Positions 58,394-64,000 of a DNA stretch of 64,000 bases are shown piece after piece. This stretch comes from Dehalococcoidia bacterium (GTDB lineage: Bacteria > Chloroflexota > Dehalococcoidia > Tepidiformales > Tepidiformaceae): contig JAJDYW010000034.1 in the NCBI GenBank assembly GCA_022824925.1, positions 1-64,000 of the forward strand, in the 5' to 3' direction. The position numbers were made by a program, and so were the translations under genes. The first letter of the stretch is position 1. Every line of letters begins with the position of its first letter. Below the pieces are notes generated by a model. That model searched no databases, was not told the DNA's origin, and saw only the letters and a program-made list of their open reading frames with translations.

Positions 58394-58897
58394 ATGGCCG
58401 AGCCGATTACGCGGGAGAGCCTGTTCGAGGCGCTCCTCCAGCAGTGGCAGACGACCGAGGACGCGATCGCGGCAGTCGGAGAGCACTTCGACAGGCCGGC
58501 GCACGACGGCTGGACGGTGGGCGACATCTTCCGGCACTTGACCGCCATCAGTCACCGCGAGTCAGCGGCCGTGCGGGCGATGCTCGCGACGGGCGAGTAC
58601 GAGATCCCGGGCGACGACGCGAACGAGGCGGAGGTCGAGAAGTTCCGCTCGCTCGACTACAAGATGCTGCGGATCGAGCTGAACACCGCGCACGGGGTCG
58701 TCTGGATGTACGTGCAGCGGTTCAGCGACGAGGACCTGGCGCAGACGTACAAGCTGATGGGGAACGACTGGACGCTGGGGCAGGTCCTGGGCGTCGTCGC
58801 GAGGCACGAAGCGGACCACGTGGCGGTTGCGCTGGAGGCGGCGGGCGTGCCGGAGTCGGCGGTCGTGCCGGTCGAGACGGCGCACCGCTGGGTCTGA
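58394..58897 (+). CDS. DinB-family protein, copy 1
   Basis: A 167-aa four-helix DinB/YfiT-like protein. The metal His triad is H48 (R-H-L-T) and H138/H142 (A-R-H-E-A-D-H). It shares Y-K-M-L-R-I-E-L-N-T-A-H-G-V-V-W-M-Y-V-Q with two tandem copies downstream. It could be a thiol-dependent enzyme or stress protein; its substrate is unknown. It is divergent from the LLM gene. Confidence 0.88.
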   Translation: MAEPITRESLFEALLQQWQTTEDAIAAVGEHFDRPAHDGWTVGDIFRHLTAISHRESAAVRAMLATGEYEIPGDDANEAEVEKFRSLDYKMLRIELNTAHGVVWMYVQRFSDEDLAQTYKLMGNDWTLGQVLGVVARHEADHVAVALEAAGVPESAVVPVETAHRWV

Positions 58898-58921
58898 GGG
58901 GACACACGCAAGGCGGCCGGC

Positions 58922-59425
58922 ATGGCAGAGACGATGACGCGAGAGGCGCTGTTCCAGGAGATCTGCGAGACCTGGCAGCGGACGGAGGACGCGGTCGCGG
59001 CGCTGGGGCCGCACTTCGACACGCCCGCCCACGACGACTGGACGGTCGGGGACGTGTGCCGCCACCTGACGGCGACGAGCCACATGATGTCGGGGCGCAT
59101 CCGCGCCCTGCTGGCGACGGGCGAGCTCCCGTTCCCCGGTGACGACGGGAACGCCGAGTGGGTCGAGAAGTTCCGGTCGCTCGACTACAAGATGCTGCGG
59201 ATCGAGCTGAACACGGCGCACGGCGTCGTCTGGATGTACGTCCAGCGTTTCAGCGACGAGGACCTGGCGCAGCGGTTCACGATCTTCGGGGAGGAGTACA
59301 CGCTGGGCGAGGTGATCCGGCAGCGGGTGCTGCACGAGCTGAGCCATATCGACGAGGCGCTGGCGGCTGCGGGGCTGGTGGAGTCGGCGATCGCGCCGGT
59401 GGAGACGGCGCATCGCTGGGCATAA
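58922..59425 (+). CDS. DinB-family protein, copy 2
   Basis: A 167-aa paralogue of the previous gene, 24 bases downstream. It keeps C-R-H-L-T near 47 and L-H-E-L-S-H near 137-142 for the His triad. A hairpin follows 11 bases after its stop. Confidence 0.88.
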   Translation: MAETMTREALFQEICETWQRTEDAVAALGPHFDTPAHDDWTVGDVCRHLTATSHMMSGRIRALLATGELPFPGDDGNAEWVEKFRSLDYKMLRIELNTAHGVVWMYVQRFSDEDLAQRFTIFGEEYTLGEVIRQRVLHELSHIDEALAAAGLVESAIAPVETAHRWA

Positions 59426-59435
59426 CGAGGAGAGC

Positions 59436-59453
59436 GCCGCGCTGGCGCGCGGC
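59436..59453 (+). terminator. Hairpin after DinB copy 2
   Basis: A perfect 7-bp stem GCCGCGC/GCGCGGC with a TGGC loop, no U-tract. It may separate copies 1 and 2 from copy 3. Confidence 0.4.
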
Positions 59454-59601
59454 TGAGGATCGAGTGACGGGAGGACGCGTCAAGACCGGTGCTCGCGGCC
59501 GTCAGCTACGCTCGGAGCCCGTTCTTCGAGAACCGGCTAGACCGCCCCCGCGCGATCCGCCACAATGCGGGTCGCACTCCCTGACGGTACGGAGGTTGAC
59601 G

Positions 59602-60096
59602 ATGGCCGATTCCCGAGAGGCGTTGTTCCAGTCGATTTGCGAGACGTGGCAGAGGACCGAGGACGCGATCGATGCGCTCGGCGCCCACTTCGACAAGCCG
59701 GCATACGATGGTTGGTCCGTTGGCGACGTTATTCGCCACGTTACGGCGCTCAGCCACGACACGTCCGCGCACATCCGCGCGATGATCGCGACGGGCGAGT
59801 TCCCGGCGGATGACAGCGGCAACCAGGACGGCGTCGACAAGTTCGCCTCGCTCGACTACAAGATGCTGCGCATCGAGCTGAACACCGCCCACGGGGTCGT
59901 CTGGATGTACGTCCAGCGGTTCAGCGATGAGGACCTCGCGCAGGAGTACTCGATCGGCGGCAACAGCTTCTCGCTGGGCACGATCATCAGCCTGCTCACG
60001 CAGCACGAGCACCAGCACGTGACGGAGGCGCTGGAAGCGGCGGGCCTCGACGACTCGGCCGTGGTCGAGCTGGAGACGGCTCACCGCTGGGCCTAG
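59602..60096 (+). CDS. DinB-family protein, copy 3
   Basis: A 164-aa paralogue with the same conserved block; metal His residues are in I-R-H-V-T near 47 and T-Q-H-E-H-Q-H near 133-139. ATG 59602 follows GGAGG. Its 150-base upstream gap shows no clear promoter. A terminator follows. Confidence 0.88.
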   Translation: MADSREALFQSICETWQRTEDAIDALGAHFDKPAYDGWSVGDVIRHVTALSHDTSAHIRAMIATGEFPADDSGNQDGVDKFASLDYKMLRIELNTAHGVVWMYVQRFSDEDLAQEYSIGGNSFSLGTIISLLTQHEHQHVTEALEAAGLDDSAVVELETAHRWA

Positions 60097-60128
60097 CGCC
60101 GCTCACCCCCCAGCCTGATACCTGCGGA

Positions 60129-60155
60129 GGCGCCCTTCGGGGGCGTTTCCGTTTG
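60129..60155 (+). terminator. Rho-independent terminator after the DinB genes
   Basis: A 7-bp stem GGCGCCC/GGGCGTT around a TTCGG loop, then a T-rich tail TTTCCGTTTG. It lies about 30 bases after the third DinB stop. Confidence 0.65.
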
Positions 60156-60239
60156 TCTGCGCGGCGCCCGCGACCCTGACCGGGCTTGCCCGGACGTGGC
60201 AAGATGCGGGCGGCCCGCGGCGGCGGGCGGAGGCCGCGC

Positions 60240-61331
60240 ATGAAGTTCGGAATCTCGGTTGGCTTCGTGGTGACCAAGCCGTGGGACGCGATGAGCGAGT
60301 CGCGCGTCTTCCACGAGGCGGTCGAGGTGGTCGAGCTGGCGGACGAGCTGGGCTTCGACAGTTGCTGGTCGGTGGAGCACCACTTCCTCGAGGAGTACTC
60401 GCACATGTCGGCGCCCGACATGTTCTTCGCCTACTGCGCGGCGCGGACGAAGCAGATCCGCTTCGGGCACGGCATCTACCTGATGCTCCCCAACATCAAC
60501 CATCCGGCGCGGGTGGCGGAACGCATCGCCACGCTGGACATCCTCAGCAACGGGCGGGTGGAGCTGGGCACGGGGCGGAGCGCGACGTGGACGGAGCTCG
60601 GCGGGTTCCTCGTGGAGCCGGACGACACGAAGGAGATGTGGGAGGAATCGACGCGCTCGGTCGTGAAGATGTGGACGAGCGACGAGTTCTCGATCCGGGG
60701 GAAGCACTTCTCCATGCCGCCCCGGAACGTTTTGCCGAAGCCCGTGCAGCAGCCCCACCCGCCCCTCTGGGTAGCGGTGCAGAGCCCGGAGACGGCCGTG
60801 CTCGCGGGGGAGAAGGGCATCGGGATGCTGGGGGTGACGCTCGGGGGCATCCCCAAGTACGCGGACCTGATCGCGGACTACCGGCGCGCCAGCCGCGAGG
60901 CGGAGCCGATCGGGCTGACGGTGAACAACCAGGTGCGGGCGCAGGGCCAGCTCTTCTGCCACCCGGACTCGGACTTCGCCCAGAAGATGGTGGGGAAGGC
61001 GCACGAGCAGCTCGCGGGGCCGCTCAGCTCCTACCTGATGACGATGGGCTCGACCTACCCGAGCCCCGCCTACCACGCCCACTCGCTGGGCTCGGGCGCG
61101 GCCTTCCGCCCGCCCCTGGGCGCCGACCAGGTGGGGAAGCTGGTGGGGACTCCGGACGAGGTCGCGCGTGCGGTCGAGGACTGGCAGCAGCTGGGCGTGG
61201 ACGCCCTCAACATCGGCGTCAGCGGGCGCTGGTCGACGCACGAGCAAAACCTGGAATCGATGCGGCTGTTCGCGAGGGAGGTCATGCCCGCCTTCGCCGA
61301 CGAGCCGGTGGGCAGCGGGGCGGCGACGTGA
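60240..61331 (+). CDS. LLM-class flavin-dependent oxidoreductase, paralogue of 6774
   Basis: A 363-aa enzyme starting M-K-F-G-I-S-V-G-F. It shares V-E-H-H-F-L-E-E-Y-S-H near 42-52, G-R-S-A-T-W-T-E-L-G-G-F near 112 and H-P-P-L-W-V-A near 177 with the protein at 6774. GTGA overlap couples it to a CoA-transferase, then an unknown protein and an ADC-like protein. The repeated pairing with an ADC-like gene suggests a shared pathway. Confidence 0.93.
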   Translation: MKFGISVGFVVTKPWDAMSESRVFHEAVEVVELADELGFDSCWSVEHHFLEEYSHMSAPDMFFAYCAARTKQIRFGHGIYLMLPNINHPARVAERIATLDILSNGRVELGTGRSATWTELGGFLVEPDDTKEMWEESTRSVVKMWTSDEFSIRGKHFSMPPRNVLPKPVQQPHPPLWVAVQSPETAVLAGEKGIGMLGVTLGGIPKYADLIADYRRASREAEPIGLTVNNQVRAQGQLFCHPDSDFAQKMVGKAHEQLAGPLSSYLMTMGSTYPSPAYHAHSLGSGAAFRPPLGADQVGKLVGTPDEVARAVEDWQQLGVDALNIGVSGRWSTHEQNLESMRLFAREVMPAFADEPVGSGAAT

Positions 61332-62800
61332 CGGCGACGGCGGCCTACCGGACGGTCTCCCCCGAGGAGGCGGCCTCAGCGGTCCAGGACGGCGACGTCC
61401 TCTACTGCTCGCTCACCTCGCTCGACTACGTGCTCGACGCGATCGCGGCGCGGCGCGACCTGCAGGACGTGCGCGTACGGCTGACGACGCCGGGGCAGGA
61501 TCCCGGCTGGCTTTCGCCCGAGGCGGACGACGAGCGGTTCACGGTCGACTTCCAGATCTTCATCGGGGACTTCGCACGGTTCTCGACGGACTCGGGGGTG
61601 GCCTCGTACATCCCGAACCTGTTCTCGACGGAGATGAAGCAGATCGAGCGGCCCGACGACTGCCTCTTCCCGGACGTGTTTCTCACGCGGGTGAGCCGCC
61701 CCAACGAGAAGGGGTACGTGAACTTCGGGCCGATGATGTTCAACAAGCGCGGCTACGTGCAGAACTGCCGGACCGTCATCGCCGAGATCGACGACAGCTT
61801 CCCCGTGTTCCACGGGGACTGCACGGTGCACGTCTCCGAGATCGACTACCTCGTGGAGGGCGAGTACGGGCCGAGCACGGCGGAGATCCGGGCGAAGGTG
61901 GAGGCGGTGGAGGACGCGGGCAGGCGGGAGGGTCTGCTGGACCTGATGGATTCCGTGCCCGATCGCTGGCTGCGGGGGCTGCTGCGCCGGAGCTTCTGGT
62001 TCTTCGAGAAGCTCGACCCGGCGATGGTGGCTCCGCTGCTGGGGAAGGGGCCGGAGCCGGACGCGGAGTCGAAGGCGATCGCTGGGCACGTGGCGGAGGT
62101 GGTGTCGGACGGGGCGAACCTGCAGATCGGTGTGGGCGAGCCGAGCAGCTCGCTCGTGCGCGCCGGCGCCTTCGATGAGAAGGAGGGGCTGGGGCTGCAC
62201 TCCGAGATGATCATCCCGGGGTGGACGCGGCTCATCCGCGAGGGGCAGATGACCGACCTGCACAAGCGCTTCCGCCCGGGCGTGGCGGTAGCGGCGGGGT
62301 GGGCCGGCTGCACGCCGCAGGACCTGGAGTTCATCGCGGAGAACCCCCGCTGCGAGCTGCACCCCTCGGCCTTCGTCCTCGACCCAAAGGTGATGTCCGC
62401 GAACGACCGCGTGCACGCGATCAACAGCGCCATCAACATCGACCTGCAGGGGCAGATCAACGCCGAAACGGTGCACGGGGCGCGCATGATCAACGGCACG
62501 GGCGGCCAGCCCGACAGCCACTACGCGGCCATGTACTCGGAGGGCGGGCGCGCGATCACCGTTATGAAGTCGACGGCGCTGGGGGGCACGGCCTCGCGCG
62601 TGGTCGCGACGCACGAGCCGGGCACGGTGGTGACGATCCCGCGGCCGCTCGCGGATACGGTCGTGACGGAGTACGGGATCGCGCGCTTGTTCGGGAAGAG
62701 CACGCGCGAACGGGCGGCGGAGCTGATCGCGATCGCGCACCCGGACTTCCGCCGGGAGCTGCGGCGCGAAGCGGAGCGGCTCTTCGGGCTGCGCCCGTGA
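61328..62800 (+). CDS. Acetyl-CoA hydrolase/transferase family CoA-transferase
   Basis: A 490-aa class I CoA-transferase of the 4-hydroxybutyrate/acetyl-CoA hydrolase type. The catalytic Glu is in G-L-H-S-E-M near 284-289. G-V-G-E-P-S near 264 and G-G-T-A-S-R-V near 422 are typical. It is large for the family because of a central insert near 190-250. It is coupled to the monooxygenase and the next gene by GTGA. Confidence 0.88.
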   Translation: MTATAAYRTVSPEEAASAVQDGDVLYCSLTSLDYVLDAIAARRDLQDVRVRLTTPGQDPGWLSPEADDERFTVDFQIFIGDFARFSTDSGVASYIPNLFSTEMKQIERPDDCLFPDVFLTRVSRPNEKGYVNFGPMMFNKRGYVQNCRTVIAEIDDSFPVFHGDCTVHVSEIDYLVEGEYGPSTAEIRAKVEAVEDAGRREGLLDLMDSVPDRWLRGLLRRSFWFFEKLDPAMVAPLLGKGPEPDAESKAIAGHVAEVVSDGANLQIGVGEPSSSLVRAGAFDEKEGLGLHSEMIIPGWTRLIREGQMTDLHKRFRPGVAVAAGWAGCTPQDLEFIAENPRCELHPSAFVLDPKVMSANDRVHAINSAINIDLQGQINAETVHGARMINGTGGQPDSHYAAMYSEGGRAITVMKSTALGGTASRVVATHEPGTVVTIPRPLADTVVTEYGIARLFGKSTRERAAELIAIAHPDFRRELRREAERLFGLRP

Positions 62801-63543
62801 GCGGCGCCGCCCGCCTCGTGGTCGACTACTCGAGCGCCCTCGCGCCGGGCTCGCTCGAGCGGGTAGCGGTGGTCGCGCCCGACGCGGCGAAGCAGCGCTT
62901 CGGCGATCCCGCTGCGCGCGCGACCTACACCGCCGCCTTCAGCGAGGCACTCGAACGCGGCCCGGAACCCGTGCTCTGCCTGGTGGGACCGTACGGCTAC
63001 TCGCCCGCCTTCACGGCGGCGGCGGGCGGGCGGAACGACCTTGCGCGGGCGGAGATCGACCCGAACCGGGTGCGCGTCCTGAACGTGGGACGCAGCTTCC
63101 TGGGACTGGGCGCGCTCACCGCGAGCCTGGCCGGGAGCGACCTCGGCCCGGAGGCGGCCACGGAGTGGCTCGACGACGCGGGGGTGGCGACGGGGATGTG
63201 GGTCGTGACCGATTCCGAGCGGCTGGAGGAGGCGCCCGCGGAGGCGTTCGTCGAGGCGCCGGACGGCATCCCGGAGGAGCCGTACGCGCTCCTGCGGGTG
63301 CGCCTCGCCTCGCGCGTCCTCGGCGGGTACGAGTCCGTCGAGGAGGCAGCGGAGACGGCGCTGGCGTCGATCACGGCAGCGGGGGGCGTGGGGCTGGTGG
63401 CGAACGCGCCGGAGGGGCTGGAGGCGTGGAAGCGGGCATCGCCGGCGCCCGTAGAATGGCGCGCGTGCGAGCTCCCCACCTTCCTCGCGACCCACTTCGG
63501 CGAGACGCTCGCCTTCGCCATCGCGCCGCGGGCCTCGGCGTGA
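62797..63543 (+). CDS. Unknown 248-aa operon protein
   Basis: A soluble Ala/Gly-rich protein starting with GTG inside the CoA-transferase stop. A R-V-A-V-V-A-P-D-A-A near 20-29 and a V-L-C-L-V-G-P-Y-G-Y near 58-67 look like alternating beta strands. No motif is recognised. It is always read with the CoA-transferase and the ADC-like gene, so it probably belongs to the same pathway. Confidence 0.7.
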   Translation: MSGAARLVVDYSSALAPGSLERVAVVAPDAAKQRFGDPAARATYTAAFSEALERGPEPVLCLVGPYGYSPAFTAAAGGRNDLARAEIDPNRVRVLNVGRSFLGLGALTASLAGSDLGPEAATEWLDDAGVATGMWVVTDSERLEEAPAEAFVEAPDGIPEEPYALLRVRLASRVLGGYESVEEAAETALASITAAGGVGLVANAPEGLEAWKRASPAPVEWRACELPTFLATHFGETLAFAIAPRASA

Positions 63544-63561
63544 GGGGCAGGCGGGGGCGAC

Positions 63562-64000
63562 GTGCCTGACTTCGGAACGCGCCCGATCGCGTCGATCCCG
63601 GACCGCCCGGCCATCGCCCCGGGGGAGGGCGAGAGGGAGGACGGCTGGGAGCTGTCGGACGTGCGCGTCGTCAGCCTCACGTTCGAGCTGTCCAAGCACC
63701 AGATGCTGGACCTCCTGCCGGAGGGGCTCATCCGCCCGGTCCCGCCCTACGCCAAGGTCATCATCGTGGACGCGCCCGATTCGCCCGCCGGGCCGTACCG
63801 CGAGGCGGGGCTCTTCCTGGGGGCGCGCGACCGCGTCCAGATCCGGAACGTGCTCCTCGATGCGATCGTGCAGGGCGGTGAGCAGCTCGCCAGCAGCCGC
63901 CGCTGCTTCGGCGGCTCGCGCCGCGCGGGCACCGTCGACCTGGACGTGCGCGACGACGGGATCAGCGCCGTGATAGCGGGCGAGGAGGGCGAGCTCTGCC
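63562..64000 (+). CDS. Acetoacetate decarboxylase-superfamily protein, 3' end outside window
   Basis: The first 146 codons are present and the frame is open to the end. GTG 63562 has a GGGGG box upstream. D-L-L-P-E-G-L-I-R-P-V-P-P near 54-66 and Y-A-K-V-I-I-V-D near 67-74 are typical of the ADC superfamily. The lysine region lies beyond the seen part or at its edge, so activity cannot be judged. It is the fourth gene of the monooxygenase operon. Confidence 0.75.
   Translation, partial: MPDFGTRPIASIPDRPAIAPGEGEREDGWELSDVRVVSLTFELSKHQMLDLLPEGLIRPVPPYAKVIIVDAPDSPAGPYREAGLFLGARDRVQIRNVLLDAIVQGGEQLASSRRCFGGSRRAGTVDLDVRDDGISAVIAGEEGELC

Overview
This is a GC-rich (roughly 70% G+C) bacterial chromosome segment with almost no intergenic space. 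Genes are commonly coupled by 4-base GTGA or ATGA stop/start overlaps, and GTG and TTG starts are frequent. Both tRNA genes encode their own CCA end. The gene content is flavin-dependent luciferase-family oxidoreductases, CaiB-type CoA-transferases, an acetoacetate-decarboxylase-like family, a biotin-dependent carboxytransferase trio, SUF, glcDEF, and many genes with a -10 box 6 to 8 bases before the start codon. It suggests an aerobic, CoA-thioester-degrading bacterium, most likely a member of the Chloroflexota (Dehalococcoidia or Tepidiforma-like). That placement is inference and was not tested by any search.

Layout. 1-1.8 kb: the 5' part of dnaX, then a 69-codon orphan gene preceded by a recognisable c-di-AMP (ydaO/yuaA) riboswitch. 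1.8-9.2 kb: methyltransferase, TIM-barrel epimerase and cupin in a coupled set; an aquaporin; a CaiB CoA-transferase; a haloacid-dehalogenase-like protein; a luciferase-like monooxygenase with an acetoacetate-decarboxylase-like partner; a possible toxin-antitoxin pair. 9.2-12.5 kb: succinate dehydrogenase/fumarate reductase. 12.7-15.1 kb: VOC protein, cytochrome P450, and a lower-GC HNH gene that looks imported. 15.2-19.3 kb: miaB, tRNA-Ser, an NrtR-like Nudix protein, an antitoxin with a broken toxin, a double GNAT protein, yggT. 19.3-20.6 kb: infC-rpmI-rplT. 20.7-30.2 kb: galU, two proteins of unknown role, an RluB-Cmk fusion, plsC, a PDZ/radical-SAM protein, a ferredoxin, a MobA-like transferase and a HAD protein. 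30.3-34.6 kb: gap, an aspartyl-protease-like protein, ffh-rpsP-khpA-rimM, and a 56-aa Zn-finger-like protein with its own promoter and structured leader. 34.7-39.4 kb: tRNA-Ala, then a carboxytransferase/pyruvate-carboxytransferase/biotin-carrier trio. 39.4-42.1 kb: a queuosine-mannosyltransferase-like glycosyltransferase and a PQQ-repeat lipoprotein. 42.2-52.8 kb: sufR-sufCBDSU-sufT, a Fur regulator, glcDEF. 52.9-57.2 kb: mfd and a nuclease-fold-like protein. 57.2-64 kb: an F420/flavin oxidoreductase, three tandem DinB proteins, and a monooxygenase/CoA-transferase/unknown/decarboxylase-like operon that runs off the window.

How the genes work together. Housekeeping blocks (translation factors, SRP with S16 and RimM, SUF) sit between small catabolic modules. 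Two separate loci pair a close luciferase-family monooxygenase with an acetoacetate-decarboxylase-superfamily protein, and one of them adds a CoA-transferase, which suggests a repeated degradative module of unknown substrate. No CRISPR array, integrase, insertion sequence or prophage was seen. The best candidates for new biology are the riboswitch-controlled orphan, the small Zn-finger gene with its leader, the duplicated monooxygenase/decarboxylase-like module, the RluB-Cmk fusion, and the recurring leaderless-promoter signature.
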